From assembly GCF_900106995.1 (NCBI RefSeq), contig NZ_FNOK01000017.1, positions 95,443 through 159,442 of the forward strand: a stretch of DNA of 64,000 nt. Direction: 5' to 3'. Both the position numbers and the translations under genes were made by a program. The notes below the pieces were generated by a model that saw only the letters and a program-made list of their open reading frames with translations, had not been told where the DNA came from and ran no database searches. Below, piece by piece: positions 41,261 to 50,354 of this stretch (position 1 is its first letter; each line of letters begins with the position of its first letter). This stretch comes from Saccharopolyspora shandongensis. GTDB taxonomy: Bacteria; Actinomycetota; Actinomycetes; Mycobacteriales; Pseudonocardiaceae.

Positions 41261-43675
41261 TCACGGCGGGAAGATGCCCGGCGGCAGCACGGGTTGGTCC
41301 GGCTGCTGCGGTGGCCGGTCGCCCGGTGGCTGCGGCGGTGGTTGCTGCGGCGCGCCGGGCGGCGGCCTCTCCGGCGACGGCGGTGGCACGTACCCGGTGC
41401 TCACCGAGATCGTCACGAGCTCGCCCGGCAGCGCGAAGCCGCGGGGCGTCTGGCTGGTCACCGTGCCCTGCTTGCGCGTGCTGCTCACCGAGCGCTCCTG
41501 GACCTGGTAGCCCGCCTTCTGCAGCGTTTCGGAGGCCCGCGTGCGGTCCATGCCGACGACGTTGGGCACCTGGAACTCGTCGCCGCCGTTCTCGTACCGG
41601 CTGGTCGTCGGCGGCAGCGGCACCACGGGCAGGCCCTCGTGGATGACCTTCATCGCGTCGAAGAAGGTCCGCGCCGGCACCTTGCCGCCGTAGATGTTCC
41701 CGCCGTTGACCCCGCACAACCGCGGCGGGTCGGAGTCGCAGATGCCCTGCGGCGAGGTTCCGTCGCTGAAGGTCAGCACCGCGCCCGCGAACTGCGGGGT
41801 GGCGCCCAGGAACCCGGCCGACTGGTGGGCCTCGGTGGTACCGGTCTTCGAGGCCAGCGGGCGGTTCCAGCCGGCGCCGTTGGCCGCCGCGTAGGCGGTG
41901 CCGCCCGGCTGGTCGTCGCGGCTCATCCCGACGGCCATCGCGTTCGCCAGGCCCTCGTCCACGGCCTGTTCGCACGGGTCCTCGGTGATCGACATCGGGT
42001 TGCCGTTGCGGTCCAGGATCTGCTCGATCGGCGTCGGCGGGCACCACACGCCGCCGCTCATGAGCGTGGCGGCGACGTTGCTGAGCTCCAGCGGGCTGGT
42101 CGGCGCGTAGCCGAGCGTGAAGGCGCCGATGTTGCGCTGCTTGACCTGGTCGGCCTGGGAGAGCCCGTTGGCGCCGCCGGGTGCCAGCGGATCGCCGCCC
42201 GCGGTGTGGCTGAGCAGCGTCTCGCGCATCCCGAGCCGGGTCGCCATGTCCACCGTCTGCGCGAGCCCGACGCGTTCCTGCAGCGCCACGAAACCGGTGT
42301 TCGGCGACGTCGCCAACGCCATCTGCAGGGTGCGCGGGCCGGGCCGCACGCCTTCGGCGTTGCCGACGGTGTAGGGCGCGGTGCCGTTCTTGTACACCGA
42401 CGACGTGTAGGAACCCGGCGCCTGGATGGTGTTGTAGATGCCCATCCCCTTCTCCAGCGCCGCCGCCGAGGTGAACACCTTGTAGATCGAGCCCGCGCCG
42501 AACTTGACCACGCCGCTGGGCAGCGCGTACGCGGTCTGGCCCTTGGACGCGTCGAGCCCGAAGTCGCGGTTGGCGACCAGCGCGCGGACCCGGTGCTTGT
42601 CCTTGCCCGGCTCCACCACGCTCATCACGTTGGCGATGCCCTTGGTCGTCTTCGGCACGCCGCGCTCGGCGGCGGCCTTCGCCGCGTCGGTGGCGCGCGG
42701 GTCGAGGGTGGTGCGGATGGTGTAGCCGCCGCGCTTGAGCTGCTCTTCGGTGAACCCGGCGCGTTCCAGGTAGTCGATCACGTACTTGCAGAAGAAGCCG
42801 TCCGACGGCCCGGCGCCGACGCAGCCGTTGGGCGGGCTGTTCAGCGGCTGCACGAGGCCGAGCGGCGAGTTGCGGGCCTCCTCCGCGGCCTGCGGCGTGA
42901 TCCGGCGCTGGTCCTCCATCGCCTTGATCACCAGGTTGCGGCGGTTGAGCGCTTCGCCGGGGTTGTTCTGCGGGTTCAGCGCGCTCGGGCTGTTGACCAT
43001 GCCGGCCAGCAGCGCGGCCTGCGCGATGGTCAGCTGGTCGGGAGTGGTGTCGAAGTAGGTGCGCGAGGCGGCCGCGATCCCGTACGCCTGGTTCCCGTAG
43101 GGCACCACGTTGAGGTACCGGGCGAGCACGTCCTCCTTGCTGAGCTGCTTCTCCAGCTGCAGCGCGATCCGGATCTCGCGGAGTTTCCGCGCCGGGGTCT
43201 GCTCGATGGCCTTGGCCTGCTTGACCGGGTCGTCGCCGGCGACGACGTGGACCATGTAGTTCTTCACGTACTGCTGGGTCAGCGTCGAGCCGCCCTGGGC
43301 GATCGCGCCGGACATCTGGTTGGTCACCGCGGCGCGGATGGTGCCCGCCCAGTCGACGCCGTGGTGGTCGAAGAACCGCCGGTCCTCGATCGCCACGATC
43401 GCCGCCTTCATGGTGTCGGCGATCTGGTCCGGCTGGGCCGGTGTCCGGTTCTGGTCGAATAGGTACGCGATGGGCAACCCATCCCGGTCTGTGACGGTCG
43501 TCACAAGAGGCGGTTCCTTGGTCATCAGGTCGGTGGAGATGCTGTTGACCGCGTCGCTGGCGCGGTTGGAGACCACTCCGAGTGATCCCGCCGCCGGGAA
43601 CAACAGGCCGGCCACCAGGACTCCGGCCAGCACACACAGGCCGAACAACTTCAACAAGCCGTCTCGGACACGCAC
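41261..43675 (-). CDS. ponA2: Bifunctional penicillin-binding protein with PASTA domain
   Basis: This 804-residue class A PBP has an N-terminal membrane helix (LLKLFGLCVLAGVLVAGLLF) and a GT51 glycosyltransferase (AIVAIEDRRFFDHHGVD, GGSTLTQQYVKNY, RKLREIRIALQLEKQLSKED). The transpeptidase has active Ser in GAGSIYKVFTSAAALE (SxxK), SPN in LATSPNTGF and KTG in LASKTGTTEAHQ. One PASTA domain follows (VPNVVGMDRTRASETLQKAG), then a Pro-rich tail. It polymerises and cross-links peptidoglycan. GTG start at 43675. It is divergent from whiB4, as in M. tuberculosis Rv3682/Rv3681c, which supports the ponA2 name. Confidence 0.93.
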   Translation of the reverse strand: MRVRDGLLKLFGLCVLAGVLVAGLLFPAAGSLGVVSNRASDAVNSISTDLMTKEPPLVTTVTDRDGLPIAYLFDQNRTPAQPDQIADTMKAAIVAIEDRRFFDHHGVDWAGTIRAAVTNQMSGAIAQGGSTLTQQYVKNYMVHVVAGDDPVKQAKAIEQTPARKLREIRIALQLEKQLSKEDVLARYLNVVPYGNQAYGIAAASRTYFDTTPDQLTIAQAALLAGMVNSPSALNPQNNPGEALNRRNLVIKAMEDQRRITPQAAEEARNSPLGLVQPLNSPPNGCVGAGPSDGFFCKYVIDYLERAGFTEEQLKRGGYTIRTTLDPRATDAAKAAAERGVPKTTKGIANVMSVVEPGKDKHRVRALVANRDFGLDASKGQTAYALPSGVVKFGAGSIYKVFTSAAALEKGMGIYNTIQAPGSYTSSVYKNGTAPYTVGNAEGVRPGPRTLQMALATSPNTGFVALQERVGLAQTVDMATRLGMRETLLSHTAGGDPLAPGGANGLSQADQVKQRNIGAFTLGYAPTSPLELSNVAATLMSGGVWCPPTPIEQILDRNGNPMSITEDPCEQAVDEGLANAMAVGMSRDDQPGGTAYAAANGAGWNRPLASKTGTTEAHQSAGFLGATPQFAGAVLTFSDGTSPQGICDSDPPRLCGVNGGNIYGGKVPARTFFDAMKVIHEGLPVVPLPPTTSRYENGGDEFQVPNVVGMDRTRASETLQKAGYQVQERSVSSTRKQGTVTSQTPRGFALPGELVTISVSTGYVPPPSPERPPPGAPQQPPPQPPGDRPPQQPDQPVLPPGIFPP

Positions 43676-43922
43676 TTTGCCAGCCTAAAACGGGGTTGCT
43701 TCGTGACGGAGTGTTACGGCGTAGATCCGCCCGATGTGATGAGCAAGAAAGATAACGGAGCGACAACCGTTGGTTGGTTGTGGAACCAGCGGGCTCTACA
43801 GTCCGTCTACGTCCAGCGACAGCACTGTTGTGGTTGAAGCAGTTCTGAGCACAACATCCGGTGCCGGGGGGCTCCGGACGAAAACGGTCGCCGACGATCC
43901 AGTGAGGAGCTGGGGGAACTCT

Positions 43923-44222
43923 ATGTTCGAGCAGGGGGACTGGCGGGTAAACGCCGCATGCCGTGACCAGAATCCGGACCAATTGTTCGTCCGGGGTGCC
44001 GAGCAGCGCAAGGCGCGAATGGTCTGCTTCGGCTGCCCGGTCCGTACCGAGTGCCTCAGTGAGGCACTAGACAACAAGATCGAATTCGGTGTGTGGGGCG
44101 GAATGACGGAGCGGGAGCGGCGTGCGTTGTTGCGGCGCCGGCCCGACGTCCGGAACTGGCGGGAATTGCTGGAAGCCGCCCGGCAGGATTACGCCGATAT
44201 CACCGAGTATCAAGTGAGCTAG
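43923..44222 (+). CDS. whiB4: WhiB-family iron-sulfur regulator (WhiB4-like)
   Basis: This 99-residue Wbl protein has the four cluster cysteines in AACRDQNPDQLFVRG and MVCFGCPVRTECLSEA (C...CxxCx5C). It also has the conserved turn FGVWGGMTERERRALLRRRP and a basic C-terminus that binds DNA. It holds a [4Fe-4S] cluster sensing O2 or redox state. WhiB4 in mycobacteria lies next to ponA2 and controls oxidative-stress and beta-lactam responses; the gene order here is the same. ATG at 43923 selected because it begins the conserved N-terminus. Confidence 0.92.
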   Translation: MFEQGDWRVNAACRDQNPDQLFVRGAEQRKARMVCFGCPVRTECLSEALDNKIEFGVWGGMTERERRALLRRRPDVRNWRELLEAARQDYADITEYQVS

Positions 44223-44232
44223 TCCGTTCGAG

Positions 44233-44278
44233 GTCGGTTCGGTCAATTCGCCACGGCGGATTGGCCGAACCGACTTTT
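44233..44278 (+). terminator. Terminator between whiB4 and the ArsA-like gene
   Basis: GTCGGTTCGGTCAAT (44233-44247) pairs with ATTGGCCGAACCGAC (44260-44274), followed by TTTT. It lies between convergent genes and may work in both directions. Confidence 0.75.
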
Positions 44279-44279
44279 G

Positions 44280-45419
44280 CTATTCACCGGCCAGTCGCCG
44301 GCCGATCTCCCGGAGTCCGGCCAGGTCGTGCACGTCCGACGGCAGCGCCGGGACGCCGATCAGCGACACCTCCGGATGCGCCCGGGTGAACCGGGCGAGC
44401 ATCCGCTTCTCCCGCTCGGCCACCGCGACGCGGTCGGCGTGCACCCGCAGCACCGCCGCGGCCAGCGGCGCCGAGCCGGCCTGCTCCACCTCCTCGGCGG
44501 CGGTGGCCGCCCGGGGACCGGCGAGCCCGGCGAGCACCGGGTGGGTGCGGTTGGCGACCAGGCCGACCAGCGGCATCCCCTCCCCGGCCAGCCGCTCCAC
44601 GAAGTAGGCGGCCTCCCGCAGCGCGTCCGGTTCCGGCGCGGCGACCACCAGGAACGCGGTGCCAGGGGAGCGCAGCAGCCGGTAGGTCTGGTCGGCGCGC
44701 TCCCGGAACCCGCCGAAGGTCGAGTCGAAGGCCTGCACGAACGCGGCGGCATCGGCCAGCAGCTGCCCGCCGATCACGGTCGACACCGCCTTCGCGAACA
44801 TCCCGAACCCTGCGCCGACGATCTTGCGCAGGCCCTTGCCGCCGACCCGTGCCGGGCTGGACAGCATCTTGATCAGGCGCCCGTCGAGCACCGTCGACAG
44901 CCGCTGCGGCGCGTCCAGGAAGTCCAGCGCCGACCGGCTCGGCGGCGTGTCCACCACGATCAGGTCCCAGGTGCCGGTGGCGGAGAGCTGGCCGAGCTTC
45001 TCCATCGCCATGTACTCCTGCGTGCCGGAGAACGACGTGGAGATCGTTTGGTAGAAGGGGTTGTTCAGGATCTGCTCGGCGCGTTCCCGGCCGGCGTGCG
45101 CGAGCACCATGTCGTCGAAGGTGCGGCGCATGTCCAGCATCATCGCGTTGAGGTCGCCGGCCGGTTCGAAGTCCTCCAGCACGACCTGCTTGGGCTGGTT
45201 GCTGAGTTCCCGCAGGCCGAGCGCCTGGGCCAGCCGCTTGGCGGGGTCGATGGTGAGCACCACGGTCTTGCGGCCGCGCTCGGCGGCGCGCACCGCGAGG
45301 GCCGCCGCCGTGGTCGTCTTGCCCACGCCGCCGGAGCCGCAGCAGACGACGATGTTCGTGTTCGGGTCGTCCAGCAACGCGTCGACGTCGATCTGCGCGG
45401 GGCGCAGCGGTTCGCTCAT
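44280..45419 (-). CDS. ArsA/GET3-like anion-transporting ATPase, second of pair (Rv3679-80 type)
   Basis: The 379-residue protein has a P-loop [20 protein letters not shown] near residue 24, [14 protein letters not shown] (ArsA switch DTDPA-like), [20 protein letters not shown] (Walker B region) and [13 protein letters not shown] for base binding. Its ATG overlaps the stop of the companion ATPase (ATGA). In M. tuberculosis the homologous pair lies beside whiB4 and forms a BagA/BagB-like ATPase complex implicated in envelope homeostasis and glycerol tolerance; that link comes from the family, not from sequence here. Confidence 0.9.
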   Translation of the reverse strand: MSEPLRPAQIDVDALLDDPNTNIVVCCGSGGVGKTTTAAALAVRAAERGRKTVVLTIDPAKRLAQALGLRELSNQPKQVVLEDFEPAGDLNAMMLDMRRTFDDMVLAHAGRERAEQILNNPFYQTISTSFSGTQEYMAMEKLGQLSATGTWDLIVVDTPPSRSALDFLDAPQRLSTVLDGRLIKMLSSPARVGGKGLRKIVGAGFGMFAKAVSTVIGGQLLADAAAFVQAFDSTFGGFRERADQTYRLLRSPGTAFLVVAAPEPDALREAAYFVERLAGEGMPLVGLVANRTHPVLAGLAGPRAATAAEEVEQAGSAPLAAAVLRVHADRVAVAEREKRMLARFTRAHPEVSLIGVPALPSDVHDLAGLREIGRRLAGE

Positions 45420-46414
45420 CGTGGGCTCCGGATGCCGTGTTCGTAGAGTATCTCGGCGAGTTCGTAGAGCTCGGCGACGTCGATCCCGGTGAGGTCGGGC
45501 AGCGAGACGGTCGGCAGGTCGGTGTCGGCGAGCTGCGCGCGGGCGTCGTCCTCGGTCTGCGTCCGGATGGCGTGCTCGACCGCCTCGTGCACCAGCCCGT
45601 CCAGCGTCTCGTCGTCGACTTGGAGCCCGGCGGTGGCCAGCCCGGCGCGCACCCGCTCCGCGTCCACCCGGCCGCTCGCGGCCGCGGCGACCGAGCGGGC
45701 CGGCAGCCGGTTGGGCCGGACGCGGTTGCACACCACGCCGCCCGGTCGCAGGTCGGCCGCGTCGAGTTCGGCGACCGCCTCCAGGGTTTCCCGCACCGGC
45801 AGCTCCTCCAGCAGCGTCACCAGGTGCACGGCGGTGTCGCTGGAGTGCAGCAGGCGCACCACGCCGTCGCTGTGGTCGCGGATCGGCCCGACCTTGGCGA
45901 GGTCGGCCATCGCGCGGGTGACGTCGAGGAACTTGACCACCCGGCCGGTCGGTGGCGCGTCGACCACGACCGCGTCGTAGACGTAGCGGCCGCGCTCGTC
46001 GGTCCGGCCGACGCATTCCTTGATCTTCCCGGTGAACAGCACGTCGCGAAGGCCCGGCGCGAGCGTGGTGGCGAACTCGATCGCGCCCATCTTGCGCAGC
46101 GTGCGGCCGGCGAAGCCGAGGTTGTAGAACATCGACAGGTACTCCAGCAGCGCCGCCTCGGCGTCGATGGCCAGCGCGCGGAGCTCGCCGCCGCCGGGCG
46201 CCGCGGCGATCCACTCCTCGGCGTAGGGCAGCGGCGCGGTGTCGAAGAGCTGGGCGATGCCCTGCCTGCCCTCCACCTCGATCAGCAGCACCTTGTGACC
46301 GCCGGTGGCCAGGGCGAGGGCCAACGCGGCGGCGACGGTGGTCTTGCCGGTGCCGCCTTTGCCGCTGACGACGTGCAGTCGGGCGTGATTCAGTTCCCCG
46401 TCCCAGTCGGTCAC
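45416..46414 (-). CDS. ArsA/GET3-like anion-transporting ATPase, first of pair
   Basis: This 332-residue ATPase starts at GTG 46414 ([20 protein letters not shown]), with the deviant Walker [37 protein letters not shown] (switch region) and [20 protein letters not shown]. The C-terminal part is acidic and ends [17 protein letters not shown]. It is encoded directly upstream of, and overlapping, the second ATPase, suggesting a heterodimer. Confidence 0.9.
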   Translation of the reverse strand: MTDWDGELNHARLHVVSGKGGTGKTTVAAALALALATGGHKVLLIEVEGRQGIAQLFDTAPLPYAEEWIAAAPGGGELRALAIDAEAALLEYLSMFYNLGFAGRTLRKMGAIEFATTLAPGLRDVLFTGKIKECVGRTDERGRYVYDAVVVDAPPTGRVVKFLDVTRAMADLAKVGPIRDHSDGVVRLLHSSDTAVHLVTLLEELPVRETLEAVAELDAADLRPGGVVCNRVRPNRLPARSVAAAASGRVDAERVRAGLATAGLQVDDETLDGLVHEAVEHAIRTQTEDDARAQLADTDLPTVSLPDLTGIDVAELYELAEILYEHGIRSPR

Positions 46415-46490
46415 ACGATCAGCGTAAGTGCCGCGTTCCCCGGATGTCTGCCGACCGCGTACTCCCGCCACGCCGCGGGATCGGCGCCGA

Positions 46491-47087
46491 TCAGCGCAGG
46501 GCGTGCTCCGCCAGGTCGCGGACGCCCGCGCGCAGCCGCTCCCAGCTGTAGTCCGCCTCCCGCAGGGTGAAGTTGAGGTCCGCGTCGACCGCTGCCAGCA
46601 GCGCGTGCGCGAGGTGCTCCGGATCCGCTGCCGCGCCGCAGTGGAGGGTCAGGTGCCGGTGCCAGAACCGGTAGGAACCGATGCGGTACCGGGCGCCCTG
46701 CGCGGCGGTTTCCGAGAGCCGGACCAGTTCCAGGTGCTCGGCCAGGTAGTCGACGTAGGCGTCGAGGAAGGCCAGCACGCGTTCCGCATCGGCAGCGCCG
46801 GGCCCGAGCGGCGGCGGTCCGGTGAGCACCGCGTCCTGGAGCGCTCGTTCCCGCTCGTCGAGCAGCGCGGCCACCAGCCCGGACTTGTCACCGAAGCGGC
46901 GGAACACCGTGCCCTTGCCGACTCCCGCGGCCTGCGCGACCGCGTCCATCGTCACGCCGTCCACGCCGTGCTCGGCGAACAGGCCGGCGGCGGCGGACAG
47001 CACGCGCTGCCGGTTGCGGGCGGCGTCGGCGCGCTCCTGCGGTGGTCGGCTCGCGATCTGGTGCAGCTCGTCGGTCGCATCGTTCAC
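46491..47087 (-). CDS. TetR-family regulator
   Basis: This 198-residue TetR protein has the HTH at about 25-70 (VLSAAAGLFAEHGVDGVTMD, then AQAAGVGKGTVFRRFGDKSG LV). GTG 47087 is the likely start because longer forms need a TTG inside the operator. The 89-bp gap to the divergent rhodanese gene contains two identical palindromes, CCGGACC-GT-GGTCCGG, 33 bp apart centre to centre. The regulator therefore almost certainly controls itself and the rhodanese gene. Confidence 0.9.
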   Translation of the reverse strand: MNDATDELHQIASRPPQERADAARNRQRVLSAAAGLFAEHGVDGVTMDAVAQAAGVGKGTVFRRFGDKSGLVAALLDERERALQDAVLTGPPPLGPGAADAERVLAFLDAYVDYLAEHLELVRLSETAAQGARYRIGSYRFWHRHLTLHCGAAADPEHLAHALLAAVDADLNFTLREADYSWERLRAGVRDLAEHALR

Positions 47088-47108
47088 GGCGGCAATCGTA
47101 CTCGACAA

Positions 47109-47157
47109 CCGGACCGTGGTCCGGTAACTTCAGCGACGTAACCGGACCGTGGTCCGG
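47109..47157. promoter_or_regulatory. Twin palindromic operators CCGGACC-GT-GGTCCGG
   Basis: Identical 16-bp sites at 47109-47124 and 47142-47157 each have 7-bp perfect arms. The first abuts the TetR start and the second lies 19 bp before the rhodanese ATG, close to its ribosome site (GAGGAGG). The 33-bp spacing, about three helical turns, puts both on one face of the DNA and would allow cooperative binding. Confidence 0.75.
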
Positions 47158-47176
47158 ATAAATCGAGGAGGTTGTC

Positions 47177-47506
47177 ATGACCGAGCTGATCAGCAGGGAC
47201 GAGCTCAAGCGGGGGATCGACGCCGGGGAGGTGACGGTCGTCGACGCGCTCGGCGGGTCCTACTACGAGCAGCAGCACCTGCCCGGAGCCATCGCGCTGA
47301 CCGAGGACCACGTTGCGGCGAAGGCGGGCGAGCTGCTGCCGGACAAGGACGCCGCCATCGCCGTCTACTGCTCGAACGCCGCCTGCGGCAACAGCCAGGC
47401 CGTCGCCACGAGGTTGGAGCGGCTCGGCTACACCGGCGTCCGCAAGTACCGCGAAGGCATCCAGGACTGGGTCGAGGCGGGTTTGCCCGTCAAGACCGGA
47501 GCGTGA
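47177..47506 (+). CDS. Rhodanese-domain sulfurtransferase
   Basis: The 109-residue single rhodanese domain has VVDALGGSYYEQQHLPGAIA (CH2A-like) and the active-site loop AVYCSNAACGNSQAVATRLE with the catalytic Cys in YCSNAAC. It ends with VRKYREGIQDWVEAGLPV. It transfers sulfane sulfur or senses reactive sulfur and electrophiles. It is divergently controlled by the TetR regulator through the twin operators. Confidence 0.9.
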   Translation: MTELISRDELKRGIDAGEVTVVDALGGSYYEQQHLPGAIALTEDHVAAKAGELLPDKDAAIAVYCSNAACGNSQAVATRLERLGYTGVRKYREGIQDWVEAGLPVKTGA

Positions 47507-47553
47507 GCGCGGCGGCGCGGAGGGCGGATGGGCCGGTCTCCTAAGCTGCACGC

Positions 47554-47712
47554 ATGCAGAAGTGGGAGTACGCGACGGTTCCACTGTTGATCCACGCGAC
47601 CAAGCAGATCCTCGACCAGTGGGGCGAGGACGGCTGGGAGCTGGTCTCCGTCCTGCCCGGCCCGACCGGCGAGCAGATGGTGGCCTACCTGAAGCGACCG
47701 AAGGGGGCCTGA
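47554..47712 (+). CDS. DUF4177 small protein (Rv3678A-like)
   Basis: The 52-residue product begins MQKWEYATVPLLIHATKQIL and continues with DQWGEDGWELVSVLPGPTGE before QMVAYLKRPKGA. The KWEY start and GxDGWELVSV core define DUF4177. The ATG follows a purine-rich stretch, and the gene ends 1 bp before the RidA gene. In M. tuberculosis the same small gene precedes Rv3678c. Function unknown. Confidence 0.85.
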   Translation: MQKWEYATVPLLIHATKQILDQWGEDGWELVSVLPGPTGEQMVAYLKRPKGA

Positions 47713-47713
47713 C

Positions 47714-48172
47714 ATGGGTCGATGGACGGATCGTCTCGCGGAACTGGGCGTCCCGCTGCCGGAGGTGGTGCCGCCGGTCGCGGCCTACGTGCCCGCGGTG
47801 CGCACCGGCTCGCTGGTCTACACGTCCGGCCAGGTGCCGATGGTCGCCGGCAAGCCCGCCGGGATCGGCAAGGTCGGCGCGGAGATCAGCGCCGAAGAGG
47901 CCAAGCAGCACGCCGCGATCTGCGCGCTCAACGCGCTCGCCGCGGTGGACGCGCTGGTCGGCCTGGACTCGGTGGTGCGGATCGTCAAGGTCGTCGGGTT
48001 CGTGGCCTCGGCAGAGGGCTTCACCGGGCAGCCCGGGGTGATCAACGGCGCGTCGGAGCTGCTGGGCGAGATCTTCGGCGAGGCCGGGCAGCACGCCCGC
48101 TCGGCGGTGGGCGTCGCCGAACTGCCGCTCGGCGTCCCGGTCGAGGTGGAGCTGATCGTCGAGGTCGAATAG
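47714..48172 (+). CDS. RidA/YjgF-family protein
   Basis: This 152-residue RidA-like protein has LVYTSGQVPMVAGKP in place of the usual (S)GQ(I/L) motif, AAICALNALAAVDALVGLDS, and ends with RSAVGVAELPLGVPVEVEL, close to the R-x-x-v-x-v-x-x-LP motif of deaminating members. It is related to the YabJ/TdcF fold and the Rv3678c type with an N-terminal extension. It may deaminate reactive enamine/imine intermediates; activity of this subfamily is unproven. Confidence 0.88.
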   Translation: MGRWTDRLAELGVPLPEVVPPVAAYVPAVRTGSLVYTSGQVPMVAGKPAGIGKVGAEISAEEAKQHAAICALNALAAVDALVGLDSVVRIVKVVGFVASAEGFTGQPGVINGASELLGEIFGEAGQHARSAVGVAELPLGVPVEVELIVEVE

Positions 48173-48535
48173 GCGGAGTGCGGCCGAATGGCCGTCCGCT
48201 ACGTCATTTGCGCGGCGTTGCCCGATTTCGGGTGACGCCGCGTTTCGTACACGTCACGGCGGGTCGTCGGCGAATACCGCCGGCCCCGATTTCGGCGGCT
48301 CGGACGCGCGGCGCCGCCTTCGACCAGTACGCTGCGATCATCTCCTGCTCGGGTTCGTCAGATCTGGCGTAACCCGAATAGGGGTAGATCGATTCCAGTG
48401 TGTCGCGAAAAGACCGTTCAAGGGCTTGATTGATCCGGTTATCGCGGCCAAAGTTCACCTGGACGGGTGTAGCTGGTCGGGGGGGCGGCGAGCGACACCC
48501 GCGTCGATGGAGTACGAGCCTTGGGAGGGGCCGAC
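48173..48535. other. Intergenic region without recognised gene
   Basis: About 360 bp separate ridA from the next plus-strand gene. A minus-strand frame at 48204-48458 has a start codon but atypical A/T-rich third positions and no homology. The last 170 bp are comparatively AT-rich (for example TTGATTGATCCGGTTATC near 48428) and probably hold the promoter for the 48536-50272 pair. Confidence 0.4.
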
Positions 48536-49150
48536 GTGGCGGTGCGCGAAACCGATCTGCTGTGCCACGAACTACTTCTCCGGCTCGCCGGCCGACTGCC
48601 CGACCGGCACCTGTGGCGCTTCCGCGACTGGCTGGCCGGAGACGCCGCCGACGTGGTCGCGAGGATGTTGCCGGGCACGCTCGTCCGGGAGCGCATCGCG
48701 CTCGACGACGCCGAACACCAGCTGCTGGCCAACGCGCTGGCCCCGCTGGGCGCCGACCCCGCGATGGTCAACGCCGTCCTCCCGGCCGACCCGGCCGAAG
48801 CCCCGCACTACACCTTCAGCGGCGAACGGCCGACGGACAGCGTCGGCGACTCCGCGGTGCTGGTGCTCGGTGCCACGCTGCGCGGCCGCCCCGGCGTCCG
48901 CGAGGTGCGCAGCAGCTGGCGGCGCACCGACGGCGTCGCGGCGAAGCTGGTCGTGCTGGTGACCGCGTCCGCCGACGTCGTCGGCCTGACCGGGGAGATC
49001 CAGCGCGTTCTGCGGGCGCTCGGCGAACCCGAACCCTGCGTCGAGGTGCTCCCGCCCGACCTGGAACCCGCCGCGTACCACCACGCCGCGCTCGCCGAGT
49101 CGGTGCTGGTGTGCACGGGGGCCGAAGAACTCGCCGGCCGCCGCGGTTGA
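48536..49150 (+). CDS. Hypothetical protein, actinomycete-type
   Basis: This 204-residue protein starts at the GTG after GGGAGGGG. The N-terminal half is helical and acidic (VRETDLLCHELLLRLAGRLP, then WLAGDAADVVARMLPGTLV). The C-terminal half contains a beta-rich stretch AVLVLGATLRGRPGVREVRS and KLVVLVTASADVVGLTGEIQ. No known motif, membrane helix or signal is present. It is followed after 27 bp by another unrecognised gene, so the two probably form an operon. Function unknown. Confidence 0.6.
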   Translation: MAVRETDLLCHELLLRLAGRLPDRHLWRFRDWLAGDAADVVARMLPGTLVRERIALDDAEHQLLANALAPLGADPAMVNAVLPADPAEAPHYTFSGERPTDSVGDSAVLVLGATLRGRPGVREVRSSWRRTDGVAAKLVVLVTASADVVGLTGEIQRVLRALGEPEPCVEVLPPDLEPAAYHHAALAESVLVCTGAEELAGRRG

Positions 49151-49177
49151 GCGGCCGACATCCTGAAGGAGGCGTGC

Positions 49178-50272
49178 GTGGTGGACGTGGCTGAGGGGGC
49201 CGGGCCGGTGGACCGGCTGCACAACCTCTTGCTGGCCATGACGGGCCGGGTGGACGACGACGGGATCAACTCGGCCCGCGAACTGCTCGGCATCGGCCAG
49301 CCGGGCGCCGCCGCCGAATACCTCACCGGCTGCCTGCTGGCCGGCCGCATCCCGGTGAACGCCAGCGAGCAGTACCACCTGCGCCGGATCCTCGACGAGA
49401 CCCGCTCGACGCAGGTCCTCGCGGACCGGGTGAACGTGGTCGACTCGGTGCCGGCCGACGAGCACCGGTTCGGCGAACCGGCCGAGGACGACGGAGACCT
49501 GCTGGCGGCGCTCGCGCCGGTCGCGGCGCGCCTCCAGGGCGTGCGCGGGCTGTGGTGCGCCACGCGGACGACGCCGGCGGGCGCCAGCTACGGCGCGGTG
49601 CCCCGGCGCATCCTGCTCGCCGAGGTCAGCCCGGACGGCTCCACCACGGCGGTGGCCTACCAGCTGATCGAAGCCCTGCGCCGGGCCGGCATCAACTGCT
49701 CCGTCGACGTCTTCGACAGCGGCGCCGAGCTGCCCGAATACCACCGGGACGCCCTCGCGGCCGCGCACCGCGTCCACCTCGACGCGCCGTCCGCGCCGCC
49801 CGCGGAGCGCCCCGCCGCCCGGGAAGAGCGCCCCGCCGCCCGGGAAGAGCGTCCGGCCGCTCGCGAGGAGCGTCCGGCCGAGCGTCCCGCAGAGCAGCCG
49901 CGCCGGGTCGTGGAGGAGCGGCCGGCGGAGCCGGAGCGCTCGATCCCGCAGCCGGCGCGGCCGGTGAGCCGGCCGGAGCCCGAACCGGCGCTGGCGCAAG
50001 CCGCCGAGGCGCAGGCCGAGGCGAGCGCCATGCGGGTGCCGCCGGCGGTCGACGCGAAGCTGACCGACCGGGAGCGCAACCTGCTGCGCAAGCTGCACGA
50101 AGAGCTCGCGCAGCGCGAGCAGGACCGGTCCGGCTCGCGGCGGCAGAACGGGGCGAGCAACGGCGAGGAGGGCTGGACGTCCACCATGCCGGGCGGCACC
50201 GGTGGTTTCCCGCCGATCGGCGCGGCCCCGGTCAACAACCAGGCCTACACGCCCCAGCAACAGCGCTCCTAG
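49178..50272 (+). CDS. Hypothetical protein with tandem PAAREER repeat and disordered C-terminus
   Basis: The 364-residue protein starts at GTG 49178 or 49181 after AAGGAGG. Residues 1-200 look folded (VDRLHNLLLAMTGRVDDDGI, QPGAAAEYLTGCLLAGRIPV, then LLAEVSPDGSTTAVAYQLIE). From about 210, a three-fold ERPAARE repeat with a 21-bp DNA period opens a Pro/Glu/Arg/Ala-rich disordered region. A conserved-looking helical patch VDAKLTDRERNLLRKLHEEL lies near 310, and the tail is Gly/Gln/Asn-rich. No function recognised. Confidence 0.6.
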   Translation: MVDVAEGAGPVDRLHNLLLAMTGRVDDDGINSARELLGIGQPGAAAEYLTGCLLAGRIPVNASEQYHLRRILDETRSTQVLADRVNVVDSVPADEHRFGEPAEDDGDLLAALAPVAARLQGVRGLWCATRTTPAGASYGAVPRRILLAEVSPDGSTTAVAYQLIEALRRAGINCSVDVFDSGAELPEYHRDALAAAHRVHLDAPSAPPAERPAAREERPAAREERPAAREERPAERPAEQPRRVVEERPAEPERSIPQPARPVSRPEPEPALAQAAEAQAEASAMRVPPAVDAKLTDRERNLLRKLHEELAQREQDRSGSRRQNGASNGEEGWTSTMPGGTGGFPPIGAAPVNNQAYTPQQQRS

Positions 50273-50354
50273 CCCACCGCCAGGAGCGCCGTTTCGTCCT
50301 GAGAGGATGGCGCGAACGGCCCGTTGACCTCGTCCATCGAGGCGAACGGTCCGT

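Noticed and set aside
48204..48458. 84-codon minus-strand frame starting with an ATG in the gap after ridA
   Set aside because: Third positions are unusually A/T-rich for this genome, there is no homology, and it opposes the transcription of both neighbours.
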